Source: Gari tellinella (taxonomy: Eukaryota > Mollusca > Bivalvia > Cardiida > Psammobiidae). From it: a DNA stretch of 64,000 bases. How positions within the stretch are numbered: the first letter of the stretch is position 1; every line of letters starts with the position of its first letter. A program made the translations under genes and the position numbers. A model generated the notes under the pieces. The model did not search any database. It had not been told where the DNA came from and was given only the letters and a program-made list of their open reading frames with translations. Below, one piece after another: positions 9,790-19,925 of this stretch. The DNA is taken from assembly GCA_922989275.2 (NCBI GenBank), contig OV277866.1, positions 30,025,246 through 30,089,245 on the forward strand. Reading direction: 5' to 3'.

Positions 9790-10170
9790 TAAAAGACGCA
9801 AAGGAATTTATATATAGAAAAATCGAAAATAGTTATGCTGAATAAGCACATTTTAGTTAGCTACGAGTACATCAACCCATTGAGCCCTCGTCACAAACCA
9901 TATACTTGTTAAGAGTAAACATGTTACATGCAAATAGTGTAGACCGGGCCTAGACACAGAGCAGACCTTTTCAAATAAACTTTAAAAACAACCTTAAATA
10001 GTCAAAATGGACCGAATATAATACGTACTTTATTTTTTCTAATTAAAAGATACAGGGTTGAAAGAGTTTAGGAGATTGTCTCGTTATTGCCGTTCTACAT
10101 GATATATAAAAGGATACTTTCTCATACGGTTGCTCAATGCCGTTTGGAATGCAGATTTGACGCTACACTG
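9790..10170. other. No recognisable gene or element
   Basis: AT-rich. The stretch AAAACAACCTTAAATAGTCAAAATGGACC near 9985-10015 resembles the E-family subterminal block, so a decayed E fragment is possible. Confidence 0.35.
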
Positions 10171-10385
10171 TTAACCCTCATTGTGCTATGAGCGACCTTG
10201 CCAATGTGTGCAAACAGCTTTGGTCCAGATCAGACGCCGCTTTACGCGGCGTCTAATCTGGAGCCAAGATGATTGACACTCACATTAACATTTTCTCAAG
10301 TTTAGAAAAGATAAAACTTAATTTTATCTTTTTTCGCAGACGATATATTCTTTTCACAGACGACAGTTCAGCATGCTAAGGGTTA
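10171..10385. mobile_element. Family B MITE
   Basis: TTAACCCTCATTGTGCTATG on the left and CAGCATGCTAAGGGTTA on the right. The palindrome (10210-10268) has a GCCGCTTTACGCGGC tip. Two GCAGACGA-type motifs lie before the right end. Confidence 0.75.
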
Positions 10386-10489
10386 TAGCATACATGTATA
10401 GAGGGACTGGACTGACATTTTCATCGTCTGAGCTGCTCAAATATCACCTGTTTCAGATTTTCAATATCAGATACTTTCAAATTCATTTA

Positions 10490-10600
10490 TTAACCTCTGG
10501 AAAACATAGTTTCAAGTGTGAAACAGTTTTAAACTTGGTCAGACGACGAGTTCGTCTTTTCCTGATCAGGATTTCAAACAACATGTAACTAAATTATCAG
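10490..10600. mobile_element. Family B-like palindrome, degraded
   Basis: AACCTCTGGAAAACATAG then GAAACAGTTTTAAACTTGGTCAGACGACGAGTTCGTC...CCTGATCAGGATTTCAAACAACATG. The arms are recognisable but the ends are not. Confidence 0.4.
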
Positions 10601-10662
10601 AAAATTCGAAATTAGCAAATTCAAGTTTAACGATATAGTTTTACATTATACCAAGATATCTA

Positions 10663-10908
10663 CAGTGGAGAATCTGTTATTCTTTCCCAATAAACGCGTT
10701 TACGCTAAAACTATTATTTGCAGTGCAAACAGTTTGGAGCCAGATCAGACGCCGGGTAACCCGGCGTCTGATCAGGCTCCAACCTGTTTGCCACCAAGAT
10801 AAACATGAACTATCAGAATTGTCCAAAAGTTGTTCTTTTCTACGTTTTAGTGCTTTGCGTTTGCGTACGTTTGCGTTTAAACGGGAAAGAATAACAGATT
10901 CTCCACTG
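10663..10908 (+). mobile_element. Family A MITE, full length (246 bp)
   Basis: The first 20 bases are CAGTGGAGAATCTGTTATTC and the last 20 are their complement; TA flanks both sides. Palindrome 10726-10792 with one mismatch (CCAACCTG). Close to the consensus, so a recent insertion. Confidence 0.95.
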
Positions 10909-10964
10909 TACATGTTTGTTTTTGTTGAAACCTTTCACTGTCAATTCTTATTACAACACTTACA

Positions 10965-11160
10965 CTTGCAACTAGTATCCTGGCCAGACGCCACGTAACT
11001 TGGCGTTTGGCGTCTGGTGAAGGTTCAAACGGTTTCGCATACTCGTATCAATGCTTCTTAAGTAAAACATCGAAAACAATATTCCAAAAATGAATCAATA
11101 AAAATCATGCTATCATGGCACTGTCAGTGTTAGACGTAGGGGTTATTACGTCATATTGGA
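10965..11160. mobile_element. Family B MITE, degraded
   Basis: TATCCTGGCCAGACGCCACGTAACTTGGCGTTTGGCGTCTGGTGAAGG, then CATACTCGTATCAATGCTTCTTAAG, the usual B segment after the palindrome. The ends are not clear. Confidence 0.45.
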
Positions 11161-11479
11161 AGTGAAAGTGTTTAAACGTTGGTTTATATTGCGATATTGC
11201 ACTGTTTTCTTATCGTTGAAAACTAATTAAATCAGCCCGATTTAAGAAAAATGTGAATTCCAGCTATTAACCGAGTACACATCATATCAGTCTAATTGTT
11301 GAAACAAATAGTTTGACTCTAGGCAAGCTATATAAAGAGAATTTTAGGCGCCTTATTCAACAATAAATCGATGTATAGTCTTACTTGCATTTTTCTCTCG
11401 AAACCACCGTGCCTTTTGTTTAAAATCAACCATTTCCAATCTTTTTAATGCTCTCATTTATAAAAGTTATAGTGATAGT
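11161..11479. other. No recognisable gene or element
   Basis: AT-rich sequence without inverted repeats matching the local families and without a credible coding frame. Confidence 0.4.
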
Positions 11480-11664
11480 TTAACCACTTCACTGCCGTTC
11501 TTGGAGTACAATCATTTGCAAACAGATTGACGTGACGCGGCGTCTGATCAGGATCAAACTGCTAGAGACTCAATTTCGGAAAATATATATCTGCTTTGCC
11601 TTCAATCTGCTTTAAGTGGTCACCTGTCTTTAACATTAGAAATATACTATTGGGTAATGGGTAA
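11480..11664. mobile_element. Chimeric MITE: family B left part, family C right part
   Basis: The left end is B-type (TTAACCACTTCACTGCC) with a shortened B palindrome ending ATCAGGATCAAACTG. After CTCAATTTCGG it changes to the family C right half: TGCCTTCAATCTGCTTTAAG, GGTCACCTGTCTTTAACATTAGAAATA and GGGTAATGGGTAA. Confidence 0.6.
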
Positions 11665-11951
11665 AGATGTTATTTTTTTCGAAATGATAAACAATATTAG
11701 AAAAGAAGAAAGTGAATAGCATAACACAAGCAGACACCTTATCTAAAATAAGAAGTTACCATTGTGCCAAGCTATGCATATTTATGTCAGATACACCTAA
11801 CAGATTCGCTTTCAGACTAAATAAAAGTGCATGGTGCAAAATATCTATGCTTCACTTGTGCGCTTTATATCATACAGACATGTAAAACGATGGTGAATGG
11901 GAAATAAGGGCTGATTAACCCATTACTCCATAAATACGCAATTATAAGCCT

Positions 11952-12202
11952 TTAACTCTTTGAACCCTAGTCCCGCATATAGGCGTGTTTTTCAAACAGT
12001 GTACATGTGAATAGTACACTTGTCCTATGCAAACAGTGAAGACCCTGATCAGAGGGCTCCGAAAGGAGCCCTCTGATCAGGTTCTTCACTGTTTGTCACA
12101 ATGCCAAACATTGACAAAAACAACCCTTAAAAGTCAAAAATGGACTAGACTAAAATGGAAACTGGAATTTTCCATTTAAAGTTTCAGGGAGGAAAGAGTT
12201 AA
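11952..12202. mobile_element. Family E MITE, full length with TTAA flanks
   Basis: TTAACTCTTTGAACCCTAG on the left and GGAGGAAAGAGTTAA on the right. Palindrome 12029-12096: GCAAACAGTGAAGACCCTG, then GATCAGAGGGCTCC facing its complement. The subterminal block AAAAATGGACTAGAC is shared with other E copies. Confidence 0.8.
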
Positions 12203-12248
12203 TGTCCTGCCCCTGAAAAAAGTTTCATTTTAAACAATAATGAATAAA

Positions 12249-12590
12249 CAGTGCTCCCTCTCTACAGCGACAAAAAGGGGAAACAAAGAGGATGTGCGTT
12301 GTTCGGGGGGAGTCGTTATAGGGAGGGGAAATGGCTTACATTTGCAAAAGCTTGAACCCAGATTAGACGCCTCGTCACGCGTCCGATCTGAATTCAAGCT
12401 GTTTGCAACTTTTAATTATGTTTCTCCTATCAAAGTTTCAAATAGGTAACCTTGAGAAAAACAGCAGACGACAGTCATTAGTAAATAGCAGCGTTAAACA
12501 TAAATAGTTTTATTGTTTGGGGAACAGCGGCAAGAGTCGTTGTAAGGAGGGAGTCGTTTTTGGGAGGGCCGTTGTAGGTAGGGAGTGCTG
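12249..12590. mobile_element. Family F MITE
   Basis: Ends CAGTGCTCCCTCTCTACA and TGTAGGTAGGGAGTGCTG. Palindrome 12343-12407: GCAAAAGCTTGAACCCAGAT with a CTCGTCACGCG tip. Internal GGGAGTCGTT blocks near both ends and the CAGCAGACGACAGT motif are shared with family B. Confidence 0.8.
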
Positions 12591-12740
12591 AAAAGCATAA
12601 TAAATAGTTTCTATATCATAGCAGATGGTACTTTAAAGAAAGCTGAACGTAAAGCAGAATACGCCTTAAGGCTCAAATCTGCTTTATTTTCAACCTGCTT
12701 TAATTGGTCATGTTTCTTTTAAATTGAAACAGGTTAAAAC
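12591..12740. mobile_element. Family C MITE fragment
   Basis: TAGTTTCTATATCATAGCAGATGGTACTTTAAAG, then GAACGTAAAGCAGAATACGCC...CTGCTTTATTTTCAACCTGCTTTAA. The core and the flanking segment are present; the TTAA ends are not. Confidence 0.65.
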
Positions 12741-13165
12741 TTGTATTCTGGTCTAGGTCTACAAACTGTTATGAATAGAATGTTAAGAAGCGAACTTTAT
12801 CTTGATGAAAGACAACCATCTGCATAAGAACATGCTTAGCAGACGACTCTTGTTTGACAGAAGAACATATCTTGAAAAGAGTTTGACCAAAGACAAGGTC
12901 TTGACAAAAGAAAACACATACAAGAAAATTGAGGACACTTTGTCAGTATAAGAAACCCAACTTATCAGCAGAAGATATTGTTAAGCAGACGACAATTTTG
13001 AGGTCATCGAAAGAAATGATGACACAGTAAATATCAATATCTGACATATACATGTATGTATGCAGATATACAGATGCAACCGTGAATAGCCAATTTTATA
13101 TTTTACAAAATTTCACTAGAAGGTCGACCGACAGTCTTTGACACTGGGAGTTGCTAAATGAAGGA
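12741..13165. other. No recognisable element except scattered GCAGACGAC motifs
   Basis: Contains TTAGCAGACGACTC and TAAGCAGACGACAAT at about 12837 and 12982, the B/F subterminal motif, without accompanying palindromes. Probably remnants of decayed elements. Confidence 0.35.
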
Positions 13166-13226
13166 TACAAATAATGCATAAAGCTCCCATAGGAGCTTTC
13201 TGCATTTTTTATATCCGGCAATAAAC
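13166..13226. repeat. Short palindrome, D-core tip
   Basis: GGATACAAATAATGCATAAAGCTCC faces GGAGCTTTCTGCATTTTTTATATCC. The tip AAGCTCC.ATAGGAGCTT is the same as in the family D element at 21529. Confidence 0.65.
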
Positions 13227-13290
13227 AGTCACATGTATTCAGAGATATGTATGTTACTTAAAAAGTGGTCCGTAACTTTGACAAGGTTAC

Positions 13291-13535
13291 AGTGGAGAAT
13301 ATGTTATTCTTCCCCGTTTAAACGCAAACGTACGCAAACGCAAAGCACTAAAACGTAGAAAAGAACAACTTTTGGACAATTCTGATATTTCATGTTTATC
13401 TTGGTGGCAAACAGTTTGGTGCCTGATCAGACGCCGGGTTACCCGGCGTCTGATCTGGCTCCAAACTATTTGTACTGCAAATAATAGTTTTGGCGTAAAC
13501 GCGTTTATTGGGAAAGAATAACAGATTCTCCACTG
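13291..13535 (-). mobile_element. Family A MITE, full length
   Basis: CAGTGGAGAATATGTTATTC and ACAGATTCTCCACTG, with TA on both sides. Palindrome at about 13408-13473 with two arm mismatches. Confidence 0.92.
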
Positions 13536-13795
13536 TAACTGTAATCCTATATTTACAATTTCATTGACAAATATAGGTCCCCATGCAGTATTCGTTTTTC
13601 CATCATCAGAGATCTCATTATGATTTATTTTCAAACCTGTGTCTTTACTATATATCAACACAACATGGATATCTCTTGGAACATTTGACTTTTGCAAATT
13701 TTAATGCACAAAGCTGCATCTACCATTTTGTCACAGTCTGCATTCGGCAGCAACCCAGTTTGAAGGCTACCCTTACATCGTTTGCTGGATGTATG

Positions 13796-14003
13796 CTTTT
13801 AGCCCCCTCACTGCCATGCCATCGTCTATTTGAAAGAATTGCCGTATACTTATATTCTCAAACTCAAGTTTTTAGGCAAATTGAAATAAGCGTCAAACAG
13901 TTTGGATCCTGATCAAACACCGCAATACGCGTTGTCTGATCCGGATCCAAACTGTTTATAGATAACTATATAATGCACTTGGGTTTAGGAAGTTAAGGGA
14001 TTA
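13796..14003. mobile_element. Family B MITE
   Basis: Left TTTTAGCCCCCTCACTGCC and right GTTAAGGGATTAAAA. The palindrome (13893-13957) GTCAAACAGTTTGGATCCTGATC has a decayed tip CCGCAATACGCGTTG. Confidence 0.65.
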
Positions 14004-14395
14004 AAAGTTACAACCGTTTATTCGCTGAATGGATTTAACCATGGATATAGAACTAACAGGACTGTTTTAACGCCTCGACGTTTTACTATCCTTTAGTATG
14101 CTAAATTTTAGTATACACTTGGCATTTGTAAACCTATTTGACCAAGAGCGATAGGATTCAAATGTTTTTGCACTGGGTTGAATTTTGAATCCATTTTATT
14201 ACACATATAAAATAAGTTTGAATATTTGGTAGACAGCAACGTTGCAGCAGATGATATTTTTGGAATAGATGCATATACTATACCCAGTTTTGACATAGTT
14301 AAATGCCGTTCTGCCTGTAAGAATGATTTCAAACTTCAATTTGGTTTTGCAAATGAAAGGTGGTTGTTGACTGTTTATGGTCTTAGACTAGCGAT

Positions 14396-14440
14396 CACTT
14401 AAGCTCATCCGCTGTGGGTTCGAATCCCAGTTTGGAAATG
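14396..14440 (+). other. tRNA-like 3' half (B-box), probable SINE or tRNA pseudogene remnant
   Basis: GTGGGTTCGAATCCCAGTTT contains a perfect polymerase III B box with a TpsiC stem (TGGG/CCCA). A CTTAAGCTCATCCGC segment precedes it, but no complete cloverleaf with acceptor stem is seen. Confidence 0.4.
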
Positions 14441-14518
14441 CTCAAAGTATAGACATTGACCAGATGTCGCACTTCAGATGTGTGCCTACTTTAATTCAAA
14501 AGTACTTTTGCGCTTGTA

Positions 14519-14764
14519 CAGTGGAGAATCTCTTATTCTTTCCCGTTTAAACGCAAACGAAACGCAAACGCAAAACACTAAAATGTAGAAAAAGACAATC
14601 TTTTGACAATTTGACTTTTCATTTTTATCATAGTGGCAAACAGTTTGAAGCCTGATCAGACGCCGGGTTACCCGGCGTCTGATTTGGCTCAAAACTGTTT
14701 GCAAAGGAAACAATAGTTTTAGCGTAAACGCGTTTATTGGGAAAGAATAATGTTTTCTCCACTG
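14519..14764 (-). mobile_element. Family A MITE, full length (246 bp)
   Basis: CAGTGGAGAATCTCTTATTC on the left and ATGTTTTCTCCACTG on the right, with TA flanks. Palindrome at about 14636-14702 with tip CCGGGTTACCCGG. Confidence 0.93.
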
Positions 14765-14935
14765 TAGCATGTCTAACAGAGGGGCTTTTATTTTACGATG
14801 TCATTTTAATATATATAAAGCTGAAGATTTGCTACCAAAGAAAGGTCTCAAGATTAAAAAGGAGGAAAAAGATGGAAAAATAAAGTATATCAACTCACTG
14901 AAACCTATCACCGACACCAACTATTTCACTACTAC

Positions 14936-15078
14936 AATATCGTCTGCTTGAAAAGATGACGTCTGCTTTTATTTCTCAGTTACATCTATGTGAGTATCAA
15001 ACAGTTTGGATCATGACCAGACGCCTGAAAAGGAAGAACAAGAAGAAGAAGAATTAGAAGAAAAAGAAGAAAAGGATT
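14936..15078. mobile_element. Family B left fragment running into a GAA-rich tract
   Basis: ATATCGTCTGCTTGAAAAGATGACGTCTGC, then GTATCAAACAGTTTGGATCATGACCAGACGCC stops in the palindrome and is followed by a purine-rich AAGAAGAAGAAG tract (about 15033-15078). The right arm is missing. Confidence 0.6.
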
Positions 15079-15210
15079 AAATGATCTAGATTGACTTTAT
15101 CGAGCTTCGACTGTAGCTCGCAAATGAGGCTGAAGTTGGTCTCGTACTTTACATGTACATAATTCAGCCAAAAGTTCGTACATAACGTACCACACTTTAA
15201 ACTCCAACTA

Positions 15211-15456
15211 CAGTGGAGAATCTGTTATTCTTTCCCAATAAACGCGTTTACGCTAAAACTATTATTTGCAGTACAAACAGTTTGGAGCCAGATCAGACGC
15301 CGGGTAACCCGGTGTCTGATCAGGCTCTAAACTGTTTGCCACCAAGATAAACAAGAATTATCAGAATTGTCCAAAAGTTGTTCTTTTCTACGTTTTAGTG
15401 TTTTGCGTTTGCGTACGTTTGCGTTTAAACGGGAAAGAATAACAGATTCTCCACTG
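15211..15456 (+). mobile_element. Family A MITE, full length (246 bp)
   Basis: Perfect terminal repeats CAGTGGAGAATCTGTTATTC and complement, TA flanks, palindrome at about 15275-15340 with one G:T-type change (CCGGTGTC). Confidence 0.95.
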
Positions 15457-15725
15457 TATATGAAGGCCGTAATAACCGATGTCCCTTTTCAAATTTTAAA
15501 GCAGGTGACTGCAGTTGACTGCTTACAGTAATAGAAAAATAAAGTAAAGCAGAATGTTTCCGTGCTGGCTACATTCTCAACAAGACCTTTCAAGTTGTCG
15601 TAATGACGGGTCTTCACTGTACTCAGCAATGAATACCACACAACTGGCAGAGAATAGATGCCACTTTAACCTGTCAGTACTTAAACAGATACTTACAACT
15701 TAACCTCAACATTGGTATGCGAATA

Positions 15726-15965
15726 CAGTGGAGAAGACGGTATTATTTCTCGTTTGAACGCAAACGAAACACAAACGCAATGCACTAGATTGTAGAAAAG
15801 GACAATATTTTAATATTTTTCATATTTATCTGAGTGGCAAACAGTTTGAAGCATGATCAGACGCCGGGTTACCCGGCGTCTGGTCTGACCCCAAACTGTT
15901 TGCATCGAAAATAAACGTTTTAGTGTAAACGCGTTTATTGGGAAAGAATAACGTTTTCTCCACTG
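15726..15965 (-). mobile_element. Family A MITE, first of a tandem pair
   Basis: CAGTGGAGAAGACGGTATTA to GTTTTCTCCACTG. It is preceded by TATGCGAATA, and the same ten bases separate it from the next copy, so the pair is a tandem duplication that includes the left flank. Confidence 0.85.
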
Positions 15966-15975
15966 TATGCGAATA

Positions 15976-16130
15976 CAGTGGAGAAGACGGTATTCTTTCT
16001 CGTTCAAATGCAAACGAAATGCCAATAAATTTTATTTTTAAATGTCTCCCTCTTTATTAAAATATAAGTGGCGTCTGTCCCGGCTCCAAACTTTTCGCAC
16101 TGGAAATATTAGTTTTAGCGTCTTCTCCCC
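15976..16130 (-). mobile_element. Family A MITE, truncated second member of a tandem pair
   Basis: CAGTGGAGAAGACGGTATTC repeats the left end of the copy at 15726. The palindrome left arm is lost; CCCGGCTCCAAACTTTTCGCAC and TTAGCGTCTTCTCCCCC remain from the right half. Confidence 0.75.
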
Positions 16131-16202
16131 CTTCCCAAGCCAGTCGTTTCAATGTTTCAGTGACATGTTCTTGTAAGTGGCGACAAGTTATACTTATCTT
16201 AG

Positions 16203-16272
16203 TGTCAAATAGTTTTGATCCAGATCACAGGCGAGTGGCTAAGCGTCTTATCTGTATCAAAACTGTTTGCAA
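16203..16272. mobile_element. Family B palindrome remnant
   Basis: GTCAAATAGTTTTGATCCAGATCAC...TTATCTGTATCAAAACTGTTTGC. The arms still pair but the tip is decayed. A family A copy follows 20 bp downstream. Confidence 0.55.
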
Positions 16273-16292
16273 ATACCATTCAACGTGACATA

Positions 16293-16539
16293 CAGTGGAG
16301 AAAACGTTATTCTTTCCCAATAAACGCGTTCACGCTAAAACTATTGTTTCCTTTGCAAACAGTTTGGAGCCAAATCAGACGCCGGGTGACCCGGCGTCTG
16401 ATCAGGCTTCAAACTGTTTGCTTCTCTGATAAAAATGAAAAGTCAAAATTGTTAAAAGATTGTCTTTTTCTTCATTTTAGTGTTTTGCGTTTGCGTTTCG
16501 TTTGCGTTTAAACGGGAAAGAATAACAGATTACTCACTG
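16293..16539 (+). mobile_element. Family A MITE, full length
   Basis: CAGTGGAGAAAACGTTATTC and AACAGATTACTCACTG with TA flanks. Palindrome at about 16355-16421 with tip CCGGGTGACCCGG. Confidence 0.92.
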
Positions 16540-16910
16540 TATGTGGAGTAAGGGCTGACAGAGATATGTGTTATTTTATTGGTAGTGTGCCTGGTCCCGT
16601 GCTTGTAATAATTACGTATGATACATACAGACACGCAACGTTCAAATGAAAACTGTCAGTCATAAAGACCAGTGTCAAGTACTCAATCTAAAGAGGGATG
16701 ATTCATAGCTTCCAACTTTACAGTAACGCTTACACCACCGTTTTAATAATCTATTTTAACAAGTCCACCCCAATTGACAAGGTTTGCATCAACCGTTTTA
16801 ACTTTATCGTCTACTTTAACCACTAAATACACATTTATTTGGTCTGAATCATTAAAACCATGATTGTCCCTTGATCACCATGAATGAATTGAATGTATAT
16901 CTAGCTACAC
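16540..16910. other. No recognisable gene or element
   Basis: AT-rich. TTTTAACTTTATCGTCTACTTTAACC near 16798 is reminiscent of a family B subterminal segment but has no palindrome. Confidence 0.35.
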
Positions 16911-17152
16911 ACATCTCTCTCTCTCATTTTCTCTGACATTCTGTCTCTTTCCTTCTTCTTTCCTTCTGTAGTATTTTTCTTCAACAAAATAGTTACATAA
17001 TTTCGTCATATTTCATCTATATGCCATTGTTCCTGTACTGTATATTTACATTGTAGGGGGAGGGTCGGATCTAATGTTGTTATTTCTTGTGTCCCAACCC
17101 CAATCCCATGTATATTTGAAGGAATAAAAATATGTTTAAACTAAACTAACCA
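16911..17152 (+). mobile_element. Possible 3' end of a non-LTR retrotransposon
   Basis: A pyrimidine-rich tract (CTCTCTCTCTC...CTTTCCTTCTTCTTTCC) is followed by a short unique segment and then GGAATAAAAATATG and TTTAAACTAAACTAA, a polyadenylation-like signal and simple tail. This is the general layout of LINE 3' UTRs. No reverse transcriptase frame is present. Confidence 0.35.
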
Positions 17153-17449
17153 CTGCCCTGTCATCCATATCATTTCCTTACTATTTCAAAACCAGATTGA
17201 ACCTATATTTTAACTGATCCACGACCAATGCTATCACAAGCTTTAAAGCTTTAAAGCTTTTCCTGCAAACTTTATTGTCTGGTTTAATTCCGTTTTATTG
17301 TCTATCCATTTTACTGCTAACCATTTTGTTTCCTTACATGTTACCATTAATATACATTCAATCCTAATCAAATGCCGAGTTACACGGTGTCTTATTACTC
17401 TCTGTAGGGTGAGACTGTACGTCTGTCAAGAGAGCCATGATTGTATGCT

Positions 17450-17545
17450 GTGTTGAAGGTGTTATTCTTTCCAGTTCGTACGAGGGGTAACATGACGTCT
17501 GACCAGGCTCCAAACTGTTTGCTACTCAGATTAGCACGAATCGTA
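17450..17545 (+). mobile_element. Family A MITE, internal remnant
   Basis: GTGTTATTCTTTCCAGTTCG joins directly to GGGGTAACATGACGTCTGACCAGGCTCC and AAACTGTTTGCTACTCAGATTA. An internal deletion removed the left palindrome arm. Confidence 0.6.
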
Positions 17546-17626
17546 CATGTAACAGTTTGCGAATTCGTTGATACTCGTCTTTAGATTTCGTTACATGAAC
17601 ATCATAAATGGAAAAATGTTAAGAAT

Positions 17627-17690
17627 ATTAATAATAATAATAAATAATAATAATGATAATAATAATACTACTAATAATAAAATGCAGCCA
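17627..17690. repeat. AAT-type microsatellite
   Basis: Imperfect (AAT)n with TAATAATGATAATAATAATACT interruptions. Confidence 0.9.
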
Positions 17691-18234
17691 GAAAATTCAA
17701 AGCAGACGATTTAACGTTATGATAATGGCGGAACGGGAAGGCCCAATGGTTTCCCGACTGTAACAATGTGCATCACTAAAGGCATTTAGACCACACAACC
17801 TGATGCTCATACAGTGTTGAACCTTTCAACTCAATATTTCACCCTGGAGACAAAATAACCATAAAACACACATTAACTCTAATCTTCACATACAGTATGA
17901 AAACGAGCCAATATATCATGTATGTCAAAACATGAGAAATGTGTTTCCCAAATAGTTACAAACAGATTGTATCCAGATCAAACGTGTAAATATTCGAGGA
18001 CACGTCAGTTCTTAGTCTATCGTAACTCGGTATGGTAAAGAAAGAAGGAAATCTCAGTTAAAAGCAGACACCACATTTATTTGAAATGATCACGGCGTTG
18101 GATGTTTAGTGCAATCAGCACTTAAGGCATATCATTGTCTGCATCAATATAACAGTCGCCTGCAAAATTTACCCCTGAAACTTAAAATGGATTATTCTAA
18201 TTTCGAAACAAGGTCTAGTCAATTTATTATTAAC
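17691..18234. other. No recognisable gene or element
   Basis: AT-rich sequence with a TTCAAAGCAGACGATTTAACG fragment at the start (B subterminal). No palindrome or credible coding frame. Confidence 0.35.
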
Positions 18235-18421
18235 TTAACCCATCACTCTATATTTACGCGTTTTATGTACATCTATTCGTCCACTGAACACTGAACTGTG
18301 AAGGAAAAGTCCACTTTATACGCTCATGAAAGTGCACTATAATATGCTCCTTTTCCATTAACCTGATGTATGTGGCCATATGTTTTCAAAACTAGAAACA
18401 GGCCATAGGATAAAGGATTAA
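18235..18421. mobile_element. Family C MITE lacking its palindrome, TTAA flanks
   Basis: TTAACCCATCACTCTATATTTACGCG on the left and AGAAACAGGCCATAGGATAAAGGATTAA on the right. The core palindrome is deleted, leaving the two arms and ends. TTAA at 18235-18238 and 18418-18421. Confidence 0.65.
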
Positions 18422-18496
18422 GTGACCTACAGAATGTTATGTTTTCGCCTGCTTCAAAAGTGTTGCCCTCTAGTTTCAGAGTTAACGTTTATGCTA

Positions 18497-18742
18497 CAGA
18501 GGAGAATACGTTATTCTTTCCCGTTTAAACGCAAACGTACGCAAACGCAAAACACTAAAACATTGAAAAATACAACTTTTGAACAATTCTGATAATTCAT
18601 GTTTATATTGGTGGCAAACAGTTTAGAGCCTGATCAGACGCCGGGTTACCCGACGTCTGATCTGGCTCCAAACTGTTTTCAATGGAAATAATAGTTTTAG
18701 AGTAAACGCGTTTATTGGGAAAGAATAACGTTTTCTCCACTG
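18497..18742 (-). mobile_element. Family A MITE, full length (246 bp)
   Basis: CAGAGGAGAATACGTTATTC and AACGTTTTCTCCACTG, flanked by TA. Palindrome at about 18611-18678 with tip CCGGGTTACCCGA. Confidence 0.92.
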
Positions 18743-18855
18743 TATTTGGAAAGGTCAAACGATTTCATTCGAACATTTACAAATGTCACTAAAGTTGGTT
18801 TAACTAAGGTTTAAATTCAATAGATAATGGCCTCGTTTTAGGTGCAAAGTATCTC

Positions 18856-18975
18856 AATACTTCGAACTCTCGTTAGTTCGAATTTCCACATATTTTAAAG
18901 TTAAAAGACTTAGTGGCTGAGCCACGTTTTAACTTTGAAATACGAGTATGTTCGACTTTAGCGAGATCGAATTAT
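18856..18975. repeat. Foldback repeat
   Basis: AAAGTTAAAA (18897) faces TTTTAACTTT (18927) around TGGCTGAGCCA. Outer arms CTTCGAACTCTCG and CGAGATCGAA also pair. It is unlike the other families in this window. Confidence 0.6.
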
Positions 18976-19082
18976 CGGTATTCAACTTTTGAAATAGTTG
19001 TTATATTGAGTAAAGTTTGAAAACCCAGGAGGTAAAATTTCCCGAAAAATTTTATCATGAAAGGGTTAAGCATGCGTTAACC

Positions 19083-19160
19083 ATTTCACCCCATAGGTGC
19101 CTACAACAGTTTGGAGCCTGACCTGACGCTAAGTTACGCCACGTCTAAATGTCGTTTGCT
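19083..19160. mobile_element. Family B left fragment
   Basis: TTAACCATTTCACCCCATAGG then ACAACAGTTTGGAGCCTGACCTGACGCTAAGTTACGCCACGTC. The right arm is lost. Confidence 0.45.
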
Positions 19161-19439
19161 TGGACTATTTTACAGTGATACTGACATCAAAAAAGTATTA
19201 TTCATATATAGAGACATATCTATGGAGGAAATATATCTCAACAGAGTACAGACAAGAACCGGTTTTGTTTCGATGTCTAACGCAAGTTACTGCTTATAGC
19301 AGAAAAAAAACAGAATTAGTATACGGGTAATGGCTGCTTTACTTTCCTTCTGTTTGAAGCTGTCTTTTACATCGTCGTTGAGTCGTTTTTGAAAGATTGT
19401 TATATTAGTTTTTACTGTATCTAATCTTATTTGTTCATA

Positions 19440-19630
19440 CAATGGAGAAGTGATTCTTTATCGTTTAAACGAAACTAAACGCAAACGCAATTGAATGAAA
19501 AGTAGAAAATGATAGAATTTGGAAAATTCTGATATTATGTTTTCTTCTGAGAGGGGAACTTTTGAGCGTGATGAGACGCCGGGTTCCAAACCGTTTTCGA
19601 TGCAGATAATTGTTTCAGCAAAACGCACCT
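19440..19630 (-). mobile_element. Family A MITE, truncated
   Basis: CAATGGAGAAGTGATTC left end, then GTTTAAACGAAACTAAACGC. The palindrome is collapsed (GATGAGACGCCGGGTTCCAAACCG) and the right terminus is absent after AGCAAAACGCACC. Confidence 0.65.
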
Positions 19631-19729
19631 GTTGTAAAAAGCAGTGTGTGTTCCTCGAATACATGTAAGACATTAAGCACCGAAAATACAAGGAAGCATT
19701 GGCGGAGATTAACGAGCGCAATGTCTATG

Positions 19730-19925
19730 TTAAGCCCTTCGCTACCATGACGTCATATGTTTTATACAATAGCCGTCTGGTTTTTCTTTGTCAAATTTTG
19801 ATTCCATTCATTTTTTTCTGCAAAAAACATCGATACGAGTGCATAACAGTTTGAATCCTGATCAGACGCCGCGTTACGCGGCGTCTGATCTGGATTCAAA
19901 CTGTTGGTAAATAATCAATGAACTC
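19730..19925. mobile_element. Family B MITE
   Basis: TTAAGCCCTTCGCTACCATG left end. Palindrome 19845-19905: AACAGTTTGAATCC with a perfect GACGCCGCGTTACGCGGCGTC tip. The right end is weak (CAATGAACTCTTGG). Confidence 0.65.

Noticed and set aside
10723..10998. Open frame reading QTVWSQIRRRVTRRLIRL, and about 40 similar frames across the window
   Set aside because: They are translations of the family A/B/F palindromes. They recur wherever the MITE occurs and on both strands, and end in flanking sequence without homology.
14396..14440. Functional tRNA gene
   Set aside because: Only the B box and T arm are present; no acceptor stem or anticodon arm.
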